Both the position numbers and the translations under genes were made by a program. A DNA stretch of 26,232 bases from CAYMCV01 sp964389005 (lineage in GTDB: Bacteria; Bacillota; Clostridia; Lachnospirales; Lachnospiraceae): NCBI GenBank assembly GCA_964389005.1, contig CAYMCV010000023.1, forward strand, positions 1-26,232, given 5' to 3'. The notes beneath the pieces are model-generated. The model saw nothing but the letters and a program-made list of their open reading frames with translations. It was not told where the DNA came from and did not search any database. Position 1 is the stretch's first letter. Each line of letters begins with the position of its first letter. Below are positions 15,801-23,834 of this stretch, piece after piece.

Positions 15801-17541
15801 TTAATTATAATCCATTCTCTCCAAATACGGAAGTATATTTTCATAAAGTTCACGAACAAGGGGTGCCGCTATCTGCCCGCCGTAATATACGCCTTGCGGA
15901 TTATGTATGACAGCAAGCGCAATGACCTTGGGATTATCGGCCGGTGCAAACCCGATAAAAGATGCAATGTACTTCCCGCTACCGCGAGGTAATGTCTGGC
16001 TGGTAGCTGTTTTGCCGGCAATTGTCTGCCCTTCTACATAGGCATTTTTACCCGTCCCGTTACTGACAACCTGTAAAAGCATCTCACGAATGGTTTCGGA
16101 TGTCGATTCGGAAACAATTCCTTCTTCCCTTTGGTAAGCAAATATATTGACCGTCTCTCCGGATTTCTGCTGCGTTTCCAATCCAAAATGAGGTGTTACG
16201 CGTGTTCCCCCATTAATCAGCGAGGATACCGTCGCAACAAGCTGAATCGGCGTAATCTGAAATGACTGTCCGAAAGATACCGTCGCTAATTCTACAAGCC
16301 CCATGTCTTTCTGCTTATGCATGATGGTTCCCGCTTCTCCCGGTAAATCAATTCCGGTTTTGTTTTTGAGTCGAAACTGTTCAAAATAAGAGTAATAACG
16401 CTCCACGCCGAGTCTGAGTCCCACCGTAATAAATACGGGATTGCATGAATTCATGGTTCCCTGCAGAAATGTTTCTCCTCCGTGTCCGGTTGTTTTGTGA
16501 CATCGGATTCTGCGGTCTTCCACCATGATATATCCCGGACAGGAAAAAGAATCCTGAAGGCTGACCACGCCCTCTTCCAATCCGGCGGCAGCCGTAATGA
16601 TTTTGAACGTTGAACCGGGTTCATACGTATCATTGATACAATCATTTCTCCACATGCGATTCAAAGCGTCTGTATATGCATCGCCTTTTGGGCGAACTTC
16701 GTCCGGTTCAAGAAGCAATTCATATGGTTGATTAGAATCAAACTCCGGTGTGTTCACCATGGCATAAAGTTCGCCATTCTGCGGATTCATCACAATGATG
16801 GATACCGCATCTGCTTGATGCTTTTCCATCGCTTGTTCTGCCAATTGCGTCGCATATAGTTGTATATTGACGTCCATACTGATGACCAAATCAAGTCCTG
16901 CAATCGGCTCCGCCCTCGTTTCCATCTCACCGGGCAGTTCCACACCCTTCGCATCCGTTAGTGTATATATGGTTNNNNNNNNNNCCGGCTTTTCCCTGCA
17001 AAAAACTGTCGTATGCAACTTCCATTCCGACAATTCCCTGATTATCGGCGCCTGTAAACCCCAATACCTTGGATGCCAGTTCTTCATATGGATAATATCG
17101 TTTATAGTCTTCATCCACCTTCACTCCCGGCAGATTATAGGAACGAATGCGATCACCGACTTCTTTGTCAACATTGCTTTTAATTCGCTCAATCGACGTG
17201 TATTTTTCTACCCTTTTTCTGACAAAGGCCTCCTCTATTTCAAGTTCCTTTGATAATACGGCAATGACTTCTTCCGGACTTGTAACTTGATTGTGTATCA
17301 CCGATATGGTGCATACCGTACGATTGTCTGCCAAAATGACACCGTTTCTGTCACGTATTCTTCCTCTGGCAGCCTTAATAGAGCGTTCTCGTTCGTGAAG
17401 TTCCTGCGCTTTCATCGTATAATACTCGCCTTGAACCAGCATCAGATAACACAGTCTGCCGCACAAAACCATGCAAGCTGCTACGGAAAACAAAGCAATA
17501 ATCAACTGATTACGTCGATAACGTGTGATGTTTCTTTGCAT
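15801..17541 (-). CDS. Class B penicillin-binding protein (FtsI/SpoVD-like), interrupted by assembly gap
   Basis: A septal or sporulation transpeptidase. Joining the parts across the N run gives 576 residues: cytoplasmic tail, transmembrane segment (about 12-35), PBP dimer domain (RIRDRNGVILADN) and transpeptidase domain. Catalytic S307 is in STFK (307-310); SCN is at 362-364. The third motif reads KTA (507-509, AGKTATSQ) instead of KTG. There is no PASTA domain. With ten N the frame breaks; removing them restores one frame and gives QGKAGTIYTLTDAKG, of normal family spacing, so the gene is probably intact. The ATG follows AAGGCGG. It is one of two adjacent class B PBPs; which serves vegetative division and which sporulation cannot be decided from sequence. 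Confidence 0.9.
16975..16984. other. Assembly gap (10 N) within a PBP gene
   Basis: Ten undetermined bases. The coding frames on the two sides differ by 10 modulo 3, whereas deleting the N run puts 577 codons in one frame. Any true gap length must be a multiple of three, and zero fits the protein family best. Confidence 0.95.
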
Positions 17542-17593
17542 GAAGCCGCCTTGTCATGCTTTTTCATAATAGTTTATTAGCATTGATGCAATC

Positions 17594-19693
17594 TTATTCT
17601 ATCGGTTGCATAAATGATGATGTCGGATCGATTGGTGCGCCGGTTTCCGGATCCAAAAATTCGCCGTTATCCGGGTCAATGGCATAGCCCGTTTCCGGAT
17701 CAATCGTCGGTGTGATTTTCTGGTGTTCCGTCTCACTGCCCTCCTCAGAATTCGGCTCGGTATCATCCGGCGTTTCATCAATCTTAATGATTGCCGATTC
17801 ATAAAGCCCTTTTTCTTTGAGCTCCGTGATTTCGTCCTCCGAAAGTTGCTCCGTCATATAGATATTTAAGTACGGAAGTACTTCCGTTAAAATATCTCGT
17901 ACCATAACAGTCGCAAATCTTGTTCCTGTATCCTGTCGAACCATATTAGGTCTGTCAATGACAACATAAATCGCAATTTGCGGATTATCTGCAGGTGCAT
18001 AACCCATAAAAGATACAACGTAATCAACCGTTCCTCTCGGCGAAGTCTCTGCCGTTCCCGTCTTGCCACCGATGGCATAACCTGCCGGTCTTGCCGTTGT
18101 TCCCGTACCATTTGTTACAACACCGTTACAATACTCAATAATCTTAGCGGATGTTGTTGCCGAAACGGTCTGCTTCAGAATACGCGGCTCTATATTTTCA
18201 ACAACTGCACCGTCAGCACTTAAAATCTGACTGACCATATGCGGTTCATAATAATAGCCGCCGTTAATCAACGAGCAAAAAGCCGTAATCATCTGTATCA
18301 TGGTCACATTGTAACCCTGTCCGAATGTTGATGTCGCCAATTCGGTGTCACCCATCGTTTTTTCGTTGTATACCAAAGAATCCGTTCTTGCTTCACCCGT
18401 CAAATCAATATTTGTTTTGAGACCGAAATTGTACTGTTGAAAGTATTTCAGATAGACGTCTTTGCCCATCTGTCGACCCATCAACATATGGGCAACGTTA
18501 CATGATTCCGCAACCGCCGTCGCAATATTCACTTCGCCGTCTCCCCAGCGATTATGACACTTGATTTTATGCCCACCAATTTCTAATTTACCGCCGCAAA
18601 AATAGGTTTCGTTTCCGATAATTTTACCGGAATCCAATCCTGCCGCTACCGTAAACGGCTTTGCTACAGAACCCGGCTCATAAGTTTCCGAAATACAGAA
18701 ATTCTTCCAATAGGATGCCGCTGTCTCCAAAAACGTGCCATCCGTCTCCATCTGTGCAATCGCTTCCGGTGTATAATATGCGCTCATATCCTTCGGTTGA
18801 TTCAAATCAAAATTTGGATAACTTGCCATTGCCAGAATTTCTCCGGAATCGACATCCATTACAATACATCCCGTATTGTTGCTTCCGAGTCCCTCACGCG
18901 CAACGTTTTTTTGCGCTTCGTTGTATGCAAATATTTTTTCTTCCACAATCCTTTGAATATTGGCATCAATCGTTGTAACAAGCGTATTGCCGTCCGTTGC
19001 CGGCTTGGTTGTTCTCTCCAAATTCAATTCATCGTTCAAATACCCATATTCTCTGCCGTTGGTTCCGTTCAGCACATCATTATAGTATTCTTCCAGTCCG
19101 TAAGCACCTGCATTACCGCTGTTGGTAAATCCAAGTACGTCGCATGCAAGTGTTCCCATCGGATAATATCTGACATACTCATCTTCAAACCATACGCCAC
19201 AGATATTCGGCGTGTTGTCTTTATCATTCATCATATCGCTGAATCCCTGAATTTCATCATATTCTTTCTTTTTTGCAATGATATAATATCTGGAATCCGC
19301 ATTTTCACGTATCTGTGTACGAATTGCCGCTTCATCAATCTCAAAGCACTGTTTCAGTGCCGCCACTGTCGCATCGATACATCCTGCTTTTTGATTCTCG
19401 TTATAATTTAGTACGTAGGAGTCTAAAATGACATTATATACCTTCTTGCTGATGGCAAGCGTGGTACCTTTCGAATCCACGATTCCGCCGCGTTTATAAG
19501 GAATCACTCTGCTATCATACTTTTGTTGTGATAAAACCTGTTTCTTGTATTGTTCGCCCTTTTCTGTATTAATCATGATTAAGCGAACGCTTAATCCTAA
19601 GAAAGCCAGTAATACTACTGTGAATAGTATTACCAGCTTCCTACGCATTGTTAATGAAAACAGTTTTTCTTGTTTTTTTTGTCTGTTCTTCAA
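17594..19693 (-). CDS. Class B penicillin-binding protein (PbpB/FtsI/SpoVD-like) with acidic repeat tail
   Basis: A septal-type peptidoglycan transpeptidase partnering an FtsW/SpoVE glycosyltransferase. From the chosen start it has 699 residues: basic N-terminus, transmembrane helix (about 19-42), PBP dimer domain and transpeptidase domain with SVAK (342-345), SCN (397-399) and KTG (544-546). After the catalytic domain there is no PASTA domain but an acidic tail ending in three imperfect eight-residue repeats (DPETGYAI, DPDNGEFL, DPETGAPI). A GTG at 19702 opens the frame but overlaps the AGGTG ribosome binding site; the TTG at 19693, six bases after AGGTG, is preferred. It follows ftsL by 21 bases and precedes the second PBP by 52. 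Confidence 0.94.
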   Translation of the reverse strand: MKNRQKKQEKLFSLTMRRKLVILFTVVLLAFLGLSVRLIMINTEKGEQYKKQVLSQQKYDSRVIPYKRGGIVDSKGTTLAISKKVYNVILDSYVLNYNENQKAGCIDATVAALKQCFEIDEAAIRTQIRENADSRYYIIAKKKEYDEIQGFSDMMNDKDNTPNICGVWFEDEYVRYYPMGTLACDVLGFTNSGNAGAYGLEEYYNDVLNGTNGREYGYLNDELNLERTTKPATDGNTLVTTIDANIQRIVEEKIFAYNEAQKNVAREGLGSNNTGCIVMDVDSGEILAMASYPNFDLNQPKDMSAYYTPEAIAQMETDGTFLETAASYWKNFCISETYEPGSVAKPFTVAAGLDSGKIIGNETYFCGGKLEIGGHKIKCHNRWGDGEVNIATAVAESCNVAHMLMGRQMGKDVYLKYFQQYNFGLKTNIDLTGEARTDSLVYNEKTMGDTELATSTFGQGYNVTMIQMITAFCSLINGGYYYEPHMVSQILSADGAVVENIEPRILKQTVSATTSAKIIEYCNGVVTNGTGTTARPAGYAIGGKTGTAETSPRGTVDYVVSFMGYAPADNPQIAIYVVIDRPNMVRQDTGTRFATVMVRDILTEVLPYLNIYMTEQLSEDEITELKEKGLYESAIIKIDETPDDTEPNSEEGSETEHQKITPTIDPETGYAIDPDNGEFLDPETGAPIDPTSSFMQPIE

Positions 19694-19714
19694 GATAAAC
19701 ACCTACTTTTTTGA

Positions 19715-20206
19715 TTACTCAATATCCGCATACTGCTTCACATAATCGCCCGTTTCATTGGTATATACAACGACCTGTCCGTCTGTCGCATAATGCATAC
19801 CGAGTTCTTCTCTGGCGATACGCTCGATTTCTGCCAAATCAACCGAATTCATAATTCTTGTATAGGTTTCATCATTGCTTGTCCTTAAATCCAGGTATTC
19901 ATTCTCCAATCTTGCAAGTTTCTCGTTACCCGTTGTAATGTCTGCCTGTATCTGAAGATAGTTCACGAGTATATATCCCGCAACGCACAATGCCCCTGCT
20001 AAAAAGATAACATAAGGGAGGTTCATCTGTATAGACTTTTCGCGATTTTTTCTTGTTCCGGAATGAACTTTTTTTCTGGGTTCTGCGTCCAACTCACGTC
20101 GTACGTCCGGTTGTGTTGCCACATTTCCGTAAGTGTATTGCGCATTACGATCAAATGCATGTCCTGTTTCTCTGTTCAACTGTCTTCCGTGACGTCTTTC
20201 TTCCAT
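19715..20206 (-). CDS. ftsL: Cell division protein FtsL-like
   Basis: A small bitopic divisome protein, recognised more by architecture and position than by sequence. The 163 residues have a hydrophilic basic cytoplasmic region (1-62), one transmembrane helix (about 63-85, LPYVIFLAGALCVAGYILVNYL) and an extracytoplasmic coiled coil (ADITTGNEKLARLENEYLDLRTSNDE). The closing segment IERIAREELGMHYATDGQVVVY is typical of FtsL/DivIC proteins. GAGGAG lies eight bases before the ATG. Its place between rsmH and a class B PBP is the canonical ftsL position. DivIC-like identity is less likely. Confidence 0.85.
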   Translation of the reverse strand: MEERRHGRQLNRETGHAFDRNAQYTYGNVATQPDVRRELDAEPRKKVHSGTRKNREKSIQMNLPYVIFLAGALCVAGYILVNYLQIQADITTGNEKLARLENEYLDLRTSNDETYTRIMNSVDLAEIERIAREELGMHYATDGQVVVYTNETGDYVKQYADIE

Positions 20207-20228
20207 TTTTCAATCTCCTCTCTTACAC

Positions 20229-20247
20229 AAGCAGTTCCGATCTGCTT
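20229..20247 (-). other. Short hairpin between rsmH and ftsL
   Basis: A perfect 6-bp stem AAGCAG/CTGCTT with a seven-base loop starts immediately after the rsmH stop. There is no T tract, so it is not a terminator; it could be an RNA stability or processing element, or chance. Confidence 0.25.
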
Positions 20248-21183
20248 TTAGATATGTTCAAATACTCTTAACTTTGCCGACTTTGATCGCGAGTTCGTTT
20301 CCATCTCCGTCTCGGTCGGAAGTATTGGCTTCCTGGTAATAACTTTTCCTTTTGATACGCGTCCGCATACACATACCGGAAAATTACTCGGGCAAATACA
20401 CGGATTCTCCGCTTCGCGAAATGCCGATTTCACAATTCTGTCTTCCAACGAATGAAAGGTTATGATGCAAAGTCTGCCGCCGCTTCGCAAGTCCGAAATC
20501 ATTGTCTCAAGCGAATCCCGAAGCACTTCCAACTCGTGATTGCACTCGATACGAATTGCCTGATACGTGCGTTTGGACGGATGTCCTCCCATAGCTCGCA
20601 TCTTGGCCGGAATTGCATTTTTGATGATTTCATTTAATTCAAAAGTTGTCTCGATGTTCTTGTTCTTTCTTGCCGCCACGATGTGTTTTGCAATATTCTT
20701 GGCGAATTTATCCTCACCGTAATCCCGAATGATGCGATACAGTTCCGCTTCGGAATAAGTATTCACAATCATTGCGGCATCAATTGTTTGCCTCCGATCC
20801 ATCCGCATGTCCAATGCGGCATCGCTCATATAGGTAAAACCACGTTCTGCCGTATCAAGTTGGTAAGAAGAAACACCCAAATCCAAGAGAATTCCATCCA
20901 CACCGTCCGGTGCCTCTGCTTGCAGAATCTCATGCATGTCTGCGTAATTGCTTCGAATTATTGTGACCCGCTTTGAAAACTCTTTTAAGCGCTCTCCCGC
21001 TGCTTTGATTGCCGCATCGTCTTGATCGATTCCAATGAGTTTACCTTTGCCGCTCAATTTGCTTGCAACCTCGTATGCATGTCCGCCGCCGCCCAGCGTT
21101 CCGTCAACGTAAATCCCCTCCGGTTTCACCTGCAACGATTCGATTGTTTCACAAAGCAGTACGGATTTGTGTTCAAATACCAT
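20248..21183 (-). CDS. rsmH: 16S rRNA (cytosine(1402)-N(4))-methyltransferase RsmH
   Basis: RsmH (MraW) uses S-adenosylmethionine to N4-methylate C1402 in the decoding centre of 16S rRNA. The 311-residue protein begins MVFEHKSVLLCETIESL, with the SAM-binding motif YVDGTLGGGGHAYEVAS and further conserved stretches DGILLDLGVSSYQLD, GFTYMSDAALDMRMD and SGGRLCIITFHSLEDRIVK. Near the C-terminus is the Cys-containing segment NPCICPSNFPVCVCGR. An ATG 45 bases upstream extends the frame, but GGAGG six bases before the ATG at 21183 fixes the start. It is second in the dcw operon, 35 bases after mraZ. Confidence 0.97.
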   Translation of the reverse strand: MVFEHKSVLLCETIESLQVKPEGIYVDGTLGGGGHAYEVASKLSGKGKLIGIDQDDAAIKAAGERLKEFSKRVTIIRSNYADMHEILQAEAPDGVDGILLDLGVSSYQLDTAERGFTYMSDAALDMRMDRRQTIDAAMIVNTYSEAELYRIIRDYGEDKFAKNIAKHIVAARKNKNIETTFELNEIIKNAIPAKMRAMGGHPSKRTYQAIRIECNHELEVLRDSLETMISDLRSGGRLCIITFHSLEDRIVKSAFREAENPCICPSNFPVCVCGRVSKGKVITRKPILPTETEMETNSRSKSAKLRVFEHI

Positions 21184-21218
21184 TTGCAGCCTCCATGTCG
21201 CGGTTTTCTTAACGTCTT

Positions 21219-21659
21219 TTATATCCAAATACCGATTTCATCAAGTTTCTGAGCCAGTTCATTGATATCTGTCTGTTCCATAACCTGTTGGTACTTCTCT
21301 TTCGCCCAAATCTCAATGTGGTTTCCCATTCCGACCAGTACAACATCCTTCACAAGTTTGGCATGTTCTCTCAAAAATGCCGGAAGAAGAATTCTCCCCT
21401 GTGTATCAGTCTGTACTTCGGTTGCCCCACCGACCAAATATCTTGTAAATTCTCTTGCATCGCGATTCGTCATTCGCACCTCTGCAAGTTTATCCATGAC
21501 CTTCTGCCATTCATTTAAAGCATAGGCAATCAGACAGTCATCAATTCCTCTGGTTACAACGAATTCTTCTCCCAAGCCTTCCCTGTATTTGGATGGAATA
21601 ATCATTCTGCCTTTGGCATCTACCGTATGGTTGTATTCACTCATAAATCCCATTGCCAT
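21219..21659 (-). CDS. mraZ: Transcriptional regulator MraZ
   Basis: MraZ is a double SpoVT/AbrB-fold DNA-binding protein that controls the dcw operon through tandem repeats near its own promoter. The 146 residues contain both AbrB-like repeats: DAKGRMIIPSKYREGLG and DTQGRILLPAFLREHAKL. Several in-frame starts exist (GTG 21668; ATG 21659, 21653, 21644). The ATG at 21659 is preferred because GGGTG lies six bases before it; the family usually starts close to the GFMSEYNH segment and is about 143 residues. It is the first gene of the operon, downstream of a predicted promoter embedded in repeats matching MraZ boxes. Confidence 0.96.
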   Translation of the reverse strand: MAMGFMSEYNHTVDAKGRMIIPSKYREGLGEEFVVTRGIDDCLIAYALNEWQKVMDKLAEVRMTNRDAREFTRYLVGGATEVQTDTQGRILLPAFLREHAKLVKDVVLVGMGNHIEIWAKEKYQQVMEQTDINELAQKLDEIGIWI

Positions 21660-21723
21660 ACTTTTCACCCGTCCGCTGCTTCTTAAATCACATGCTTTGT
21701 TTCGTTATCGTTCGCTAAAAATT

Positions 21724-21785
21724 CTCCACTTCGTGGCACTTCCATCCACCTTTCACCACTTTTAAGGTAATTTTACACCACTTTT
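21724..21785 (-). repeat. MraZ box array at the mraZ promoter
   Basis: Read on the minus strand, four contiguous 10-bp units share the GTG core in the same register: AAAAGTGGTG (21754-21763), AAAGGTGGAT (21744-21753), GGAAGTGCCA (21734-21743), CGAAGTGGAG (21724-21733). A fifth unit identical to the first (AAAAGTGGTG, 21776-21785) lies 22 bp upstream, inside the promoter spacer. The 10-bp period and AAAGTGK-like core match MraZ boxes described in Mycoplasma and the direct-repeat mode of MraZ binding in other bacteria. The four-unit block starts at the predicted transcription start. Confidence 0.75.
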
Positions 21786-21798
21786 ACAGAATTGGCAA
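21770..21798 (-). promoter_or_regulatory. Predicted sigma-A promoter of the dcw operon
   Basis: Minus strand: TTGCCA (21793-21798) and TAAAAT (21770-21775), each five of six to consensus, with an ideal 17-base spacing. Initiation falls near 21763, giving a leader of about 105 bases to mraZ. One MraZ box occupies the spacer and four lie at about +1 to +40, so MraZ binding should repress. Confidence 0.65.
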
Positions 21799-21923
21799 GC
21801 CTTTTTTGCAGGAAATGTGCGGGTTTGTGAAAATATTTCATCTGAATGCAAGCGTGTTACTGCCGATGAATCTTCTTCATAAAAATTACATACTTATATG
21901 TTGGTAGGATTCCTTTTTAACGT

Positions 21924-21960
21924 AAAAAAGACCGGACACATCAAATTGATATATCCAGCC
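21924..21960 (-). terminator. Rho-independent terminator of ychF
   Basis: On the minus strand, 21960-21948 pairs with 21942-21930 in a 13-bp RNA stem that includes four G-U pairs, with a five-base loop, followed by six T residues. It lies about 48 bases beyond the ychF stop and insulates the mraZ promoter. The remaining bases to the promoter (21799-21923) show nothing recognisable. Confidence 0.7.
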
Positions 21961-22007
21961 CTTCCATTGCACATACGATATTTATTTATGTTACGTTCAA
22001 GTATTTG

Positions 22008-23105
22008 TTATACATTGAAACGGAACAGTATGACGTCCCCATCCCGTACCACGTACTCTTTTCCTTCCAAACCGACCAGCCCCTTTTCTTTGCCCGCGGC
22101 AAGCGTCTTGTACGTCAGCAGATTCTCATAAGAAACCACTTCCGCCTTGATGAAGCCGCGCTCAAAATCGGTATGAATCTTGCCTGCGGCCTGCGGTGCT
22201 TTGGTACCCACACGAATGGTCCATGCACGCGTCTCGTCCTCTCCTGCGGTAAGAAAACTAATCAGACCCAAAATACGATAGCTGGCCTTAATCAACTTTT
22301 CCAGTCCTGATTCTTTTAAACCCAGTTCCTCAAGAAACATGGCTTTCTCATCATCTTCCAGTTCCGCAATTTCCTGTTCTATCTGCGCGCAGATGACAAA
22401 TACTTCACTGCCTTCCGTCTCGGCAAACGTTCTGACAGCGGCAACGTGTGCATTATCCGCACCGTCGTTTGCCAAATCTTCTTCCGCCACATTTGCAGCA
22501 AAAATCACCGGTTTCGCCGTTAATAAGTTATAACTTCCAAACCATGCAACTTCATCTTCGTCTTCGGGCACATAGTTGTTGGCACCCTTTCCGTTCTCCA
22601 ACAATTGCTTGATTTTCTCAAGTAATTCCAATTCCTTGGCAAGCGTTTTATCGATTTTGGCACCCTTCGCCGTTTTGGCAATTCTTCGTTCCAATATTTC
22701 CAAATCAGAGAAAATCAATTCCAAATTGATGGTTTCGATGTCTCTAAGCGGATCGATATTCCCATCGACATGTACCACGTTGGAATCTTCAAAGCAACGA
22801 ACCACATGAACAACCGCATCCACCTCTCGAATATTGCTCAAAAATTGGTTGCCGAGTCCCTCTCCCTTGGATGCACCCTTGACCAGACCTGCAATATCCA
22901 CGAATTCAATGACCGCAGGTGTGATTTTCTTGGAAGCATACATCTCACCCAATTTCTGTATTCTTTCATCCGGAACCGCAACGATTCCGATGTTGGGATC
23001 AATGGTGCAAAACGGATAGTTCGCAGATTCCGCTCCCGCTTTGGTCAACGAATTAAACAATGTACTTTTTCCTACATTCGGCAGGCCGACAATTCCTAAT
23101 TTCAT
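22008..23105 (-). CDS. ychF: Redox-regulated ATPase YchF (Obg-like, OLA1 family)
   Basis: YchF is a P-loop NTPase of the Obg group that prefers ATP and associates with ribosomes. The 365-residue protein has the G1 loop GLPNVGKSTLFN (residues 7-18), the NYPFCTIDPNIG switch region, DIAGLVKGASKGEGLGNQFL, and a variant G4 position (NVAEED in place of NKxD) that explains loss of GTP specificity. The C-terminal TGS-like domain includes FERGFIKAEVV and ends GDVILFRFNV. Length is typical. TGAGGAT precedes the ATG. It follows rpe by about 58 bases and ends at a terminator; cotranscription with prkC-rsgA-rpe is possible. Confidence 0.98.
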   Translation of the reverse strand: MKLGIVGLPNVGKSTLFNSLTKAGAESANYPFCTIDPNIGIVAVPDERIQKLGEMYASKKITPAVIEFVDIAGLVKGASKGEGLGNQFLSNIREVDAVVHVVRCFEDSNVVHVDGNIDPLRDIETINLELIFSDLEILERRIAKTAKGAKIDKTLAKELELLEKIKQLLENGKGANNYVPEDEDEVAWFGSYNLLTAKPVIFAANVAEEDLANDGADNAHVAAVRTFAETEGSEVFVICAQIEQEIAELEDDEKAMFLEELGLKESGLEKLIKASYRILGLISFLTAGEDETRAWTIRVGTKAPQAAGKIHTDFERGFIKAEVVSYENLLTYKTLAAGKEKGLVGLEGKEYVVRDGDVILFRFNV

Positions 23106-23163
23106 TTTTTATCCTCACTTTTCTTCTCTTGCTTTATCGCTAAAAAATACAGTCTATCACATT

Positions 23164-23817
23164 TTACGCTTGCATAATCTCCAGAAAGCGCTCCGCAGAA
23201 CGTTGAACGTTTGATGTAAAAATCGAAGAACCCGCAACAATGACATTCGCGCCTGCCTGTAAAACAATTTTTAGATGTTCTTCATCGATTCCGCCGTCCA
23301 CTTCAATATCAACCGGTAAATTTCGCTGTGAAATTTCTTCCCTTAACGCAATGATTTTATCCGTGCATTTTGTAATGTATTTTTGCCCGCCAAAACCGGG
23401 CTGCACTGTCATAATCAATACCATGTCCACATAAGGCAAATAAGGAAACACATTCTGAATATCCGTATCGGGATTTACCGTCAATCCCGCCTTCATCCCA
23501 AGCGAATGAATTCTTTCCGCTGTCTCGCGAATATCGCGTACGGTCTCATAATGTACCGTCAGTATGTCGGCACCGATTTCGGCAAATTTCTCGATATATC
23601 TTTCAGGTTCCACAATCATCAGATGTACGTCGAAGACAAGTTCCGTTCTTTTTCGAATGGATTGTATCATCGGCATTCCAAAAGAAATGGATGGAACAAA
23701 TACCCCATCCATTACATCAATATGCAAATACTGTGCTCCGGCGCGTTCTACCGCCTGAATCTGCTCGCCCAATGAATAGAAATCCGCTGCCAATATTGAA
23801 GGTGATAGTATATTCAT
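23164..23817 (-). CDS. rpe: Ribulose-phosphate 3-epimerase
   Basis: Rpe interconverts ribulose-5-phosphate and xylulose-5-phosphate in the pentose phosphate pathway. The 217-residue TIM-barrel protein starts MNILSPSILAADF and contains the metal and catalytic residues in LHIDVMDGVFVPSISFG and DVHLMI, plus MTVQPGFGGQ, VDGGI and the phosphate-binding AGSSIF. An ATG 21 bases upstream overlaps the rsgA stop and lacks a ribosome binding site; the ATG at 23817 has GGGAG nine bases before it. It follows rsgA by 17 bases. The pairing prkC-rsgA-rpe is also found in Bacillus. Confidence 0.97.
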   Translation of the reverse strand: MNILSPSILAADFYSLGEQIQAVERAGAQYLHIDVMDGVFVPSISFGMPMIQSIRKRTELVFDVHLMIVEPERYIEKFAEIGADILTVHYETVRDIRETAERIHSLGMKAGLTVNPDTDIQNVFPYLPYVDMVLIMTVQPGFGGQKYITKCTDKIIALREEISQRNLPVDIEVDGGIDEEHLKIVLQAGANVIVAGSSIFTSNVQRSAERFLEIMQA

Positions 23818-23834
23818 AAATTTTCGCTCCCGTT

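Noticed and set aside
15801..17541. PBP gene as a frameshifted pseudogene
   Set aside because: The frame break coincides exactly with the N run and vanishes when the N run is removed; all three active-site motif positions are otherwise present.
17934..17940. TGTCGAA 0A-like 7-mer
   Set aside because: It is inside the PBP transpeptidase coding region and is expected by chance.
21843..21862. cre-like (CcpA) half site near the mraZ promoter
   Set aside because: Only the first half matches the consensus and three key positions in the second half fail.
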